From Akkermansiaceae bacterium (GTDB taxonomy: Bacteria; Verrucomicrobiota; Verrucomicrobiia; Verrucomicrobiales; Akkermansiaceae), in the NCBI GenBank assembly GCA_017798145.1, contig CP059069.1, positions 4,077,226 through 4,141,225 on the forward strand: DNA of 64,000 nucleotides. Reading direction: 5' to 3'. Position 1 is the first letter of the stretch. Every line of letters starts with the position of its first letter. Made by a program: the position numbers and the translations under genes. Of the stretch, positions 15,955-23,871 are shown in pieces. A model generated the notes under the pieces. That model was not told the origin of the DNA and made no database searches. It worked only from the letters and a program-made list of their open reading frames with translations.

Positions 15955-17660
15955 AGGACAAGAAGCCATCATCCGCATTCGACAGGAAGGACTACGCCCG
16001 CCCGAACCAGGACTGGGTGTGCGGGCACCTTTGCAAGGGCGAGGCCTGCCGCATCGGCCCCTCGCCGAAGGGGAAATGCCGTGCCTCCTTCGAGTGTGTG
16101 CCGCTGCTCGATCTCAAGCCGGGCGAGGGCAAGGGGCAGTTCAAGTGCACCCGCCCGGCATCCGCCGGAGGCAGGTGCGACCGCGGCCCCATGCCGGACG
16201 GCAGCTGTTGCAACGCGATCCCGAAATGCCAGCCGCGCCGCAGCCTGCGCAACATCCGCAAGCGGGTGATCGCCTTCACGGTGATCGCCACCTTGCTCCT
16301 GCTCTGCATCGGAATCGATCACAGGACGCGCGATCGCTTCGTCAATCCCGGGCCGATCTCCAGCCCACATGCGAGCGTTCACTTTTCCGGACTGACGAAG
16401 GAGAAGTGGGGGGATCCGAGCAACTGCGCGGCCTGTCATGAAAGCGCCCGCCGCAACGCGGGGGCATGGCCGGGCAAGATCGGAGAGGCACTCAGCGGCG
16501 GCCTGTCACCCCACGCGCTCATCCGCAAGGGGCCGTCGGCACCGACGGGGATGGATAAGAACTGCCTGGCTTGCCACACGGGCAAGGATTTCCACCAGCC
16601 GAACATGGCCGTGGAATTCGCCTGCCATACCTGCCACAAGGAGCACGGGACAAGCGGCTTCATGCCGGAGGTGGCGAATTCCTCCTGTCTCGACTGCCAT
16701 GCCTCCGCAGAGTTGATGTCGAAGTCCAGGGAGATGGTCGCGGGCACGGATTATCATGCGTTCCCCTCATCGGCGGGGAAGTCGGCGGCGGACAATCCAT
16801 CGCTGCGGCGGCCGGAGGGCGGCTACACGAAGGTCATCCGGGATTTTCACGACGGTCACCCCGAGTTCCGCGTGATCCGGGACAAGGTGAGGGATGTGAA
16901 CACGCTGAAGTTCAACCACAAGCTGCATCTCTCCTCCGGGGAAATCCCGGAGCTGCATGGCAAGGCGCTGGGCTGCACGGATTGCCACCAGACGGATGCC
17001 CAGGGCGAGTATCAGCTTCCAATCACGTATGAGGAAAACTGCGCGGGGTGCCATGCCCTGCAGTTCGACAAGGACACGCCGGGGCTGACCCTTCCGCACG
17101 GGGATCCGTTCTATGTTAGATCCTTCCTCCGCAGCCTGAGCATCCAGTATGAGGAATACGCGAAGACCACGGAGGGCATCACGAGCCGGGACACGCTCCG
17201 GGAATACGTGCAGAACAGGGGCAGGAAGGTCGAGAAACTCTATCAGACCGGCGCGTACATGGAGCGCGCCGTGTTCTTCGCCGACATGAAGGGGGAGGTG
17301 CCGGGTGGCCGCCGTGCTCCCTTTGCCGGCTGCGCGACTTGCCATGACGTCTCCGAGCCCGCCGTGGACAACGGCGCGCCCGTCATCGCCAAGGTCGCGG
17401 CGCCGAACCGTTGGATGAATGTTGGGAATTTCAACCACTCCATGCACGTGAAAGGACTGAGCTGCCTGGATTGCCACAATGTGATGAAAAGCGAGCTAAC
17501 ATCCGATGTGAACCTGCCTTCGATCAAGAGCTGCGTGGATTGCCACAGCCCCGGAGGCGGCATCGACCACCGCTGCATCACCTGCCACAGCTACCACAAC
17601 ACCCCGCCCGGTTCCCTCTTCGGGGAGGGAGAAAATAAGGCGTCGGGGAAGGGGAAATGA
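15951..17660 (+). CDS. Membrane-anchored decahaem cytochrome c with Cys-rich N-terminal domain
   Basis: 569 residues. Residues 24-93 hold about 12 cysteines in two similar units, GEACRIGPSPKGKC and GGRCDRGPMPDGSC, each followed by a further Cys. A single helix (about 105-122) follows, then ten CXXCH sites: CAACH, CLACH, CHTCH, CLDCH, CTDCH, CAGCH, CATCH, CLDCH, CVDCH and CITCH. With a signal-anchor topology the haem domain is periplasmic and the Cys-rich domain cytoplasmic, so the latter may bind Fe-S or another metal and meet the ferredoxin fusion. ATGA overlap couples it to the membrane gene. NapC/NrfH-like in role, not in sequence. It ends the plus-strand operon. Confidence 0.85.
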   Translation: MKDKKPSSAFDRKDYARPNQDWVCGHLCKGEACRIGPSPKGKCRASFECVPLLDLKPGEGKGQFKCTRPASAGGRCDRGPMPDGSCCNAIPKCQPRRSLRNIRKRVIAFTVIATLLLLCIGIDHRTRDRFVNPGPISSPHASVHFSGLTKEKWGDPSNCAACHESARRNAGAWPGKIGEALSGGLSPHALIRKGPSAPTGMDKNCLACHTGKDFHQPNMAVEFACHTCHKEHGTSGFMPEVANSSCLDCHASAELMSKSREMVAGTDYHAFPSSAGKSAADNPSLRRPEGGYTKVIRDFHDGHPEFRVIRDKVRDVNTLKFNHKLHLSSGEIPELHGKALGCTDCHQTDAQGEYQLPITYEENCAGCHALQFDKDTPGLTLPHGDPFYVRSFLRSLSIQYEEYAKTTEGITSRDTLREYVQNRGRKVEKLYQTGAYMERAVFFADMKGEVPGGRRAPFAGCATCHDVSEPAVDNGAPVIAKVAAPNRWMNVGNFNHSMHVKGLSCLDCHNVMKSELTSDVNLPSIKSCVDCHSPGGGIDHRCITCHSYHNTPPGSLFGEGENKASGKGK

Positions 17661-17696
17661 TGCTGGCGGGGATGGCTGGTCAGCTTCCTGCTGCTT

Positions 17697-19406
17697 TCAT
17701 TCGCCATGATGGGAGAGGATCTGCCCATCGGCCAGCAGGCGTTTTCTGAGATCCTCGTAAGGGAGGTCCTGGACGGGGATTTTTCCGTCGATGGACATGG
17801 AGGCGGCTGTTCCGGCGCTCTGGCCGAGGATCATGAAGACAGGCTCCATGCGCATCGAGCCGTAGGCGACGTGGGATGAGGAGATGCAGCCCGGCACGAG
17901 GAGGTTTTCGCACTCGGATTTTTTCGGGACGATGGAGCGGTAGGAAATGGGGTAGGGTTTCGGGCATTTGTGGCCGAAGCCGCCTTCGTTGCGAACGGTG
18001 GTGACGCCATCGAGCACGACCGGAACCCGCTGGCAGAAATGGGAATCCATGGCGTATGCGGCCAGCCCGACGGAGTCCTCCGCGACGCGTGTCGATTCGC
18101 AATCCGCCTGGGTCATCACATATTCCGAAACCATGCGCCGCCCCTCGCGGACGTAGAGGGCGTGCGGCCAGTGGCCGGTTTCCCGGAACTCATCGGGAGC
18201 TAGGCCGAAGCGGTTCACCCGCTCCCTGAACTCTGCGGGCACCTGCGGATCGTTGGCGAGAAAATACATGAGCCCTTGCTGGTAGCTGACGTGGTCTTGG
18301 AAAATTTTCTCGCGCAGCTCATAAAGCTCCGGAAGCGGAACCGGCAAACCACGCCGAGGCGCGGGCAACTCCGCGAACGAATCCGGGCTGTAGGTGCCAT
18401 CCGGCCAGCGGTGGCTGCCGCCCACCAGATCGGTGGAGAAGCTGCCGGCGTTGTTGCTATCGCCCTCGCGCATCTGCACCGGGCCGTCGGTCATGGGTTT
18501 GGTTGTGTAGTTGAGCGGCCAACTGACAGAGGGATCGAAGTTCATGAAACGTGCAAGCAGGGCGAAGCGGGCGGGATCGTATCCTGCGGGTTTCGGGAAA
18601 GGGATTTTGCCTTCCCGCTGGGTCAGGTGCATGCGGAAATTATAGGCCTGCACGCGGTAGTCGCCTTCGCCGGGCTTGCCGGGCGTTTCGGAGGAAATTT
18701 CCGGAAGCAGCCCTGATGCGGGGTCGCCGGGTTTGTTGTATGGATCGACGGGCAGGTCGCAGAACTGATAGACGCCTTTCCAGGAAATCTCCTGCCACTG
18801 TCCGGCGAGGGATTCACCGTAGGTGCCGCGCGGCTCGCGGCCGACATGGTATGAGATATTCGCGGCGGCGAGAAGGTCACCCTCATAGGTGGCGTCCACG
18901 AACATCGAGGCGGCGATGGTCTCGCCGGTTTCCATGGCGATGGATGTGATTTTTCCGTCCTTCATGTCAACGGATTCGAGGGCGCGCCCGTAGAGCACGC
19001 GTACGTTTTGCTCCTCTAACATCTTGCGGAATTCCGCCTCGGCCAAGGATGGGCTGAAGTCCTTGAGTTTCCCGAGGCGTCCGTAGAACTCCCTAGCTAT
19101 CCCGCCGATGGCCTCACGGTCACCGATATCGGTGGCGGTAAGGCCGCCCGAGGTGAGACCGCCGACATGCTGGTTGAAGGAAAGCAGCACCGCTTTTTTC
19201 CCCATGCGCGCAGCTTGCAGGGCTGCGGCGAAACCGGTGGGCGTGCCTCCGTAGATCGCGATGTCGCAGGTGATGGCCTGCGGTGCGGTACGCTCGGCTT
19301 TCCTGTAATAGTGCGGTGATTCTGCGAAAGCGGGGCTGTGGGTTCCGCAGGCCAAGAGGATGGCGAGAGAAGAAGCGGACAGGAAAGGACTTACGGCGGT
19401 TTGCAT
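17697..19406 (-). CDS. Secreted FAD-dependent oxidoreductase
   Basis: 569 residues. A signal sequence (about 1-28, ending AFA) precedes the FAD-binding fold: AIYGGTPTGFAAALQAARM with AVLLSFNQHVGG, and ATYEGDLLAA further on, typical of the FAD_oxidored family common in Planctomycetota and Verrucomicrobiota. Substrates of this family are mostly unknown; members occur in polysaccharide-utilisation settings and are sometimes mislabelled xanthan lyase. It converges with the decahaem gene (36 bp apart) and lies downstream of nuoL on the same strand across 125 bp of structured DNA, so it is probably transcribed separately from the electron-transfer operons. Confidence 0.85.
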   Translation of the reverse strand: MQTAVSPFLSASSLAILLACGTHSPAFAESPHYYRKAERTAPQAITCDIAIYGGTPTGFAAALQAARMGKKAVLLSFNQHVGGLTSGGLTATDIGDREAIGGIAREFYGRLGKLKDFSPSLAEAEFRKMLEEQNVRVLYGRALESVDMKDGKITSIAMETGETIAASMFVDATYEGDLLAAANISYHVGREPRGTYGESLAGQWQEISWKGVYQFCDLPVDPYNKPGDPASGLLPEISSETPGKPGEGDYRVQAYNFRMHLTQREGKIPFPKPAGYDPARFALLARFMNFDPSVSWPLNYTTKPMTDGPVQMREGDSNNAGSFSTDLVGGSHRWPDGTYSPDSFAELPAPRRGLPVPLPELYELREKIFQDHVSYQQGLMYFLANDPQVPAEFRERVNRFGLAPDEFRETGHWPHALYVREGRRMVSEYVMTQADCESTRVAEDSVGLAAYAMDSHFCQRVPVVLDGVTTVRNEGGFGHKCPKPYPISYRSIVPKKSECENLLVPGCISSSHVAYGSMRMEPVFMILGQSAGTAASMSIDGKIPVQDLPYEDLRKRLLADGQILSHHGE

Positions 19407-19457
19407 GGTTTTGGGTTACGAAATGATGAGCCGGAATCCTTCTCGGCAGGGAGCGGC

Positions 19458-19534
19458 GTGTCTCTCACCGCCGGATAGGGAAAAAGGAAATAGCTAGGTA
19501 TGTGCAGGCGCCCGGAGAGACACCTCTCTAGCTA
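19458..19534 (-). repeat. Interleaved inverted repeats downstream of nuoL
   Basis: Two perfect inverted repeats interlock after the nuoL stop: GTGTCTCTC (19458-19466) with GAGAGACAC (19515-19523), and TAGCTAG (19491-19497) with CTAGCTA (19528-19534, including the stop). A local hairpin GAGAG-ACAC-CTCTC (19515-19528) competes with both. The order A-B-A'-B' permits a pseudoknot or alternative folds in the RNA. There is no clear terminal U-tract at the stem base, so a simple intrinsic terminator is not claimed. Confidence 0.5.
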
Positions 19535-21328
19535 CTTGTAAAACACCGTGAAATAAATGAGCAGCAGCACACCGATGCCGAAGCTGAAGGCGTAGGCCTG
19601 TAGGTTGCCGGACTGGGCTTTGCGGAAAAAATTGCCGGTGGATTCCGCGAGGCGCGAGAGGCCGCCGACGAGTAGGCTGCTGACCAGTAGCTCGTCGATG
19701 AAATGGACGATGGCCGCGAAGCCGTCCTGCAGGTATTTCACGATGCCTTTCTCGTAGATCGCATCGAGGTAGAAGCGGTTCCGGAACAGCGGGATGGAAA
19801 GCGGGTCTTTCGTTTTGCCCTTGTAGAGGACGAATCCTGCGGCGAGGCCAAGAACCAGCGAGGCGATGGAGGCGCCCAAAATCACGTAGTGGCCTTCTAC
19901 ATGATGGCCACCGTGATCCGGGCGGTATGCGTTGAGGGCGTTAGAGAGTAGCGGGAATCCCGAGAAAATAGCCATGCCAGCGAGGGCGATGAGTGGGATG
20001 AACATCAGCGGGCCGACCTCGTGGGCGTGATCCGCGTTTTCCGAACGGGTCTTGCCGAGGAAGGTGATGACGAAGGCGCGGGTCATGTAGAAGGTGGTGA
20101 GGAAAGCGACCAGGACTGCGATGGCGAAGAGCGCCTTGTTGCCGTTGTATGCGGCGGCGAGGATCTCCTCTTTGGACCAGAAGCCGGAGGTGACGTATGG
20201 GAGGGCGATGAGTGCCGCGGTGCCGATCGCGAAGGTGATCGCGGTGACGGGCATTTTTTTCAGCAGGCCGCCCATTTTCCAGATGTCCTGCTCGTGGTGG
20301 CAGGCATGGATGATCGCTCCGGCGCCGAGGAAGAGGAGCGCCTTGAACCATGCGTGGGTGAAGAGATGGAACATGCCCGCCTCCCCGACAAGCAGGCCGA
20401 CGGCCATGACCATGTAGCCGAGCTGGGAGAGGGTGGAGTAGGCGAGGATCTTCTTGATGTCGTCCTGTTGCGTGGCCATCAGCGCGGCCGCCAGAGAGGT
20501 GATGCCGCCGACCCATGCGATGGTTGTGCCGGAGAAACCGTCAAACGAACCGGGTGGCAGGGAGATCTGGACGCGGAAGAGCATGTAGACACCCGCCGCA
20601 ACCATCGTGGCGGCGTGGATGAGGGCGGAGACGGGGGTGGGGCCTTCCATCGCATCCGGCAGCCAGACGTGGAGGGGAAGCTGGGCGGATTTCCCGACCG
20701 CGCCGCAGAAGACGCAAAGCAGCGCCGCGCCGAGGACACCGGCGGAGACGGTGATCGGGGCGGACATTTCCGCGAAAGTCAGGGTGCCGGTGATGCCCCA
20801 GAGCATGAGGATGCCGATCATGAAGCCGAAGTCTCCGATGCGGTTGGTGAGGAAGGCCTTTTTCGCGGCGTCCGCGGCGGAGTCCTTCTGATACCAATGT
20901 CCGATGAGCAGGTAGGAGCTTAGGCCGACCAGCTCCCAGAAAATAAAGGTCATGATGAAATTCGAAGCCAGTACGATGCCGGTCATCGAGAACATGAACA
21001 GGGCGAGTCCGGTGAAGTAGCGGGCCTTCGCGGAATCGTCCTTCATGTAGGCGAGCGAGAACACATGCACTAGCAGGCCGACGCCGGTGACGACGATCAT
21101 CATGCCGGTGGAGAGCTTGTCCAGGGTGATGCCGATATCGATCTGGAAGGAGCCGACGGTGGCCCACGGGAAGGAGAAATCGCCGGTCTTGCCGAGGCAG
21201 AGGATGGCGATGGTGAACGTTGCGGCGGCGGATGCGGTGGAGACCCAGTGGGCGATGCCGATTTTCCGGAGGAAAAGCTGGTTCGCGGCGGCGGCGAGGA
21301 GAGGCAGGATGAGGAGAAGCCAGGGCAT
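19532..21328 (-). CDS. nuoL: NADH-quinone oxidoreductase subunit L
   Basis: 598 residues, near the standard NuoL length. Proton-pumping antiporter-like subunit of respiratory complex I in the cytoplasmic membrane. Hallmarks are FIFWELVGLSSYLLIGHW (TM5 glutamate), KSAQLPLHVWLPDAMEGPTP with the TM7 lysine and ALIHAATMVAAGVYML, and a C-terminal lateral helix region. The start at 21328 (MPWLLLILPLLAAA) opens directly into the first helix; a longer in-frame extension to 21481 has no membrane or family character and overlaps the divergent gene's leader. No other nuo gene neighbours it. A DabB-type bicarbonate transporter is the alternative, but no DabA is present. Confidence 0.93.
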   Translation of the reverse strand: MPWLLLILPLLAAAANQLFLRKIGIAHWVSTASAAATFTIAILCLGKTGDFSFPWATVGSFQIDIGITLDKLSTGMMIVVTGVGLLVHVFSLAYMKDDSAKARYFTGLALFMFSMTGIVLASNFIMTFIFWELVGLSSYLLIGHWYQKDSAADAAKKAFLTNRIGDFGFMIGILMLWGITGTLTFAEMSAPITVSAGVLGAALLCVFCGAVGKSAQLPLHVWLPDAMEGPTPVSALIHAATMVAAGVYMLFRVQISLPPGSFDGFSGTTIAWVGGITSLAAALMATQQDDIKKILAYSTLSQLGYMVMAVGLLVGEAGMFHLFTHAWFKALLFLGAGAIIHACHHEQDIWKMGGLLKKMPVTAITFAIGTAALIALPYVTSGFWSKEEILAAAYNGNKALFAIAVLVAFLTTFYMTRAFVITFLGKTRSENADHAHEVGPLMFIPLIALAGMAIFSGFPLLSNALNAYRPDHGGHHVEGHYVILGASIASLVLGLAAGFVLYKGKTKDPLSIPLFRNRFYLDAIYEKGIVKYLQDGFAAIVHFIDELLVSSLLVGGLSRLAESTGNFFRKAQSGNLQAYAFSFGIGVLLLIYFTVFYK

Positions 21329-21561
21329 GGTCGTGTGCGGGGGAAGATGGGGGAGGGGATGCCGGTTATCCAAGCATGAAATTCGCATCGGGATCGCCTT
21401 TTGGCGGCTGAGGCCTTTCCCTGCGGCGGAGGGTGAGATTTCGGGAGCATTTGTCTTGCCAGTGCCGGTGGCAGGCTCCACAACGTGCGCGCCCGTTCCG
21501 CTGGTGCATCATCCCTTGTTGCGCCAGTCGCAGCGCGCGCAATCCCAATCAAAGCGCAACC

Positions 21562-22728
21562 ATGCACAGCATCTCATCACGTATCGAAAAGGTCTCGCCC
21601 TCACTTACCCTTGCCGTCACCGCACAGACCAAGGCCATGATCGCCCAGGGCGAGGAAGTCTATGCACTCGCAGGCGGCGAACCGGAGGTTGACACCCCGC
21701 AGTTCATCAAGGATGCGGCTGTGAAGGCTCTCATGGAGGGACGCACGAAATACACCCCTTCCGGCGGCATCCCCGAGCTACGCCAGGCGCTTTCCAAGAA
21801 ATTGAAGGATGACAACGGTATCGACTACCCGGCCAGCCAGATTTGCGTCACGTCCGGTGCGAAAATGGCCTGCTTCAACGCCATCCTAGCCATCGTGGAG
21901 GAAGGCGACGAGGTGATCATCCCGACCCCTTACTGGGTTTCCTACCCGGAAATGGTCAAACTCGCCGGCGGTGTGCCTGTCCTCGTTGAGACCAAGGAAT
22001 CCACCGGCTGGAAAATGACCCCGGCGCAGTTCGAGGGGGCCATGACCCCGGCGACCAAGATGGTGATCATCAACTCCCCCGGCAATCCAACCGGTGCCGT
22101 TTACTCAAGGGAGGAGCTGCTCGCCCTCGGTGAGATCGCCCTTGAAGAGGATATCATCATCCTTTCCGATGAGATTTACGAAAAACTTGTTTACGGAGAG
22201 ACGGAGCATGTTTCCATCGCCTCTCTCAGCGAGGATCTCTACAACCTGACCATCACCGTCAACGGCTTCTCCAAGGCCTATTCGATGACAGGCTGGCGCC
22301 TCGGCTACACGGCTGCGCCGAAAGCCATCGCGGATGCCATCGACAAGATCCAGAACCACTCGGTTTCCAATGCGACCACTTTCGCCCAATACGGGGCGCT
22401 CGCAGCCCTGGAGGGCGACCAGTCATTCATCGAGGACCTGCGCGGCGAGTATGATGTGAAGCGCCAGTTCGTATTCTCCCGCCTCAGCGCGATCAACAAC
22501 ATCCGCGTGGTCGAGCCGAAGGGTGCGTTCTACTTCTTCATCTACACCGGCCAGACAGGCCTGAAGTCGATGAACCTCTGCGACAAGCTCCTCTCCCGCT
22601 ACAAGGTTGCGGCCGTCCCCGGCATCGCCTTCGGCTACGACGAGGGCATCCGCATCAGCTACTGCACCACGCTAGACGTCCTCAACGAAGGTCTCTCGCG
22701 CCTGGAGCAGTTCTTCCGCGAGCACTGA
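21562..22728 (+). CDS. Class I aspartate/aromatic aminotransferase
   Basis: 388 residues, fold type I PLP enzyme of the AspC/AAT-I-beta subgroup, transferring amino groups between aspartate (or related amino acids) and 2-oxoglutarate. Visible motifs are LAGGEPEVDTP near the N-terminus, INSPGNPTGAVYSREEL, SDEIYEKLVYG and the PLP-lysine segment NGFSKAYSMTGWRLGY, with the substrate-carboxylate Arg in the last third (EGIRISYCTT). The ATG at 21562 matches the family start; the frame extends upstream only as unrelated sequence. Divergent from nuoL across 233 bp, and followed by a strong terminator, so it forms a single-gene unit. Confidence 0.93.
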   Translation: MHSISSRIEKVSPSLTLAVTAQTKAMIAQGEEVYALAGGEPEVDTPQFIKDAAVKALMEGRTKYTPSGGIPELRQALSKKLKDDNGIDYPASQICVTSGAKMACFNAILAIVEEGDEVIIPTPYWVSYPEMVKLAGGVPVLVETKESTGWKMTPAQFEGAMTPATKMVIINSPGNPTGAVYSREELLALGEIALEEDIIILSDEIYEKLVYGETEHVSIASLSEDLYNLTITVNGFSKAYSMTGWRLGYTAAPKAIADAIDKIQNHSVSNATTFAQYGALAALEGDQSFIEDLRGEYDVKRQFVFSRLSAINNIRVVEPKGAFYFFIYTGQTGLKSMNLCDKLLSRYKVAAVPGIAFGYDEGIRISYCTTLDVLNEGLSRLEQFFREH

Positions 22729-22750
22729 AGCGGCATGCCATTCACGGAAG

Positions 22751-22784
22751 AAGGCGCACGGGAGTTATCCCTGCGCCTTTTTTC
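22751..22784 (+). terminator. Rho-independent terminator of the aminotransferase gene
   Basis: AGGCGCA pairs with TGCGCCT, with GGGA/TCCC pairing inside the loop, followed by TTTTTT; it lies 22 bp after the aminotransferase stop on the plus strand. The arms also allow some opposite-strand function, but the T-run is on the plus strand. Confidence 0.85.
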
Positions 22785-23018
22785 ATCTCCCCGGCGGGGT
22801 TTCTGTCTCGGGGGAAATGAAGATATGCCAACCTCGGATATCAGGGGTTCTGATTCGGTGAGGGCGAGCCAAGGGCCTGATTTCTTCCGTCTCCCTCCGT
22901 GGAATCCGTTGTGATTCGCGCATTCTCCTCAGTCTGAGCCTTGTGGATGAAACCTGTATTACGAACGGGGGATTTCATTTGACATCTTCGTGATATTTGG
23001 ATTTCATGATAATCAGTC

Positions 23019-23837
23019 ATGTCAAATCAGGATTTGGAAAAACTGTTCGAGGCCGCGCTTCACGAAAAACAGGCACCCAGCCGTTTCGGCACTCCCGAGG
23101 AGCTCAGGAAATCAGTTCCGGCCGCATTCAGCCGCCCGGCCCCAGGCAGTGAGGCGCAGGGAGACGCGTCAGCGATCCGGGCAGCGCCGAGCGCGTTTCA
23201 GGCGGCGCCACCTGTTGGTCAGGCCGCGCCTTCCGTTTTCCGGGCAGCAGCGCCGACTCCCTCGGCATTCCAGGCGGCGCAGTCCGTCCCGATCCGAGAT
23301 TCGAATGCGGAGGCCTCTCTGGACGTCTCGATCAACGCCGAACTCGCCGCCATCATGGATGCGAAGGTCTTGAGGGAAAAACGCCGCCGCCGCCGTGGTT
23401 TCGTTTTCACGCTGTTGTTCTTCCTGGGTGTGACGGGTGGCGCGACAGGCTGGGTTGTCATCAATCCGGAACGCTACCAGGCGCTGAAGGCGGTGATCGC
23501 AGAGATCAAGTCCGTCGGTGACATCCAGGGAATGGTCGCGAAATACCAGCAATCCCTGGATAAGATCGCGGTGCGCGGCACGCAGATCGATGCGGCAACC
23601 ACCGCCATGGGGATAGATCCGAGTACGGTGGATGAGCATGAGGATCCCGGATTCGACAAGGAGATGCAGGAGATGATGGGCAAGGAAGGTGGCAAGACCA
23701 CGGCTGCCCGCGACAAGCTGCTGCGCGAGAAATTCAAGGACGTCCAGGAATCGGGAAGCCTGGTTCCCAAAAAGGATTCCGAGAAGACGAAGGACAAGCA
23801 AAGCGAAACCAAGGACAAGGCGAAGGTGGCTGAGTGA
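23019..23837 (+). CDS. Unknown single-TM protein with Ala/Pro repeats
   Basis: 272 residues, no family recognised. Residues 1-30 are helical and charged; 50-95 are low complexity with three copies of an (A)PSAFQAA/PSVFRAA-like unit; KRRRRR at 121-126 stops a single membrane helix at about 127-147. The rest is Lys/Glu/Asp-rich and ends in a run of Lys, Asp and Glu. By the positive-inside rule residues 1-126 are cytoplasmic and the C-terminal half is periplasmic. It stands alone between a terminator-bounded aminotransferase and a convergent gene. Function cannot be inferred. Confidence 0.7.
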   Translation: MSNQDLEKLFEAALHEKQAPSRFGTPEELRKSVPAAFSRPAPGSEAQGDASAIRAAPSAFQAAPPVGQAAPSVFRAAAPTPSAFQAAQSVPIRDSNAEASLDVSINAELAAIMDAKVLREKRRRRRGFVFTLLFFLGVTGGATGWVVINPERYQALKAVIAEIKSVGDIQGMVAKYQQSLDKIAVRGTQIDAATTAMGIDPSTVDEHEDPGFDKEMQEMMGKEGGKTTAARDKLLREKFKDVQESGSLVPKKDSEKTKDKQSETKDKAKVAE

Positions 23838-23871
23838 GGCCGGCCTTTGCGCCATCCCGGCGCGGCCCCTC

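Noticed and set aside
20021-20923. Long plus-strand open frame inside nuoL
   Set aside because: Shadow of the high-GC nuoL gene on the opposite strand; low-complexity acidic composition and no family resemblance.
19532-21328. DabB subunit of a bicarbonate transporter
   Set aside because: NuoL-like sequence could belong to DabB, but no DabA gene is adjacent and the length and motifs fit complex I NuoL.
22785-23018. Possible tRNA or small RNA in the spacer before the one-TM protein gene
   Set aside because: No cloverleaf, CCA end or known RNA consensus could be found on either strand.
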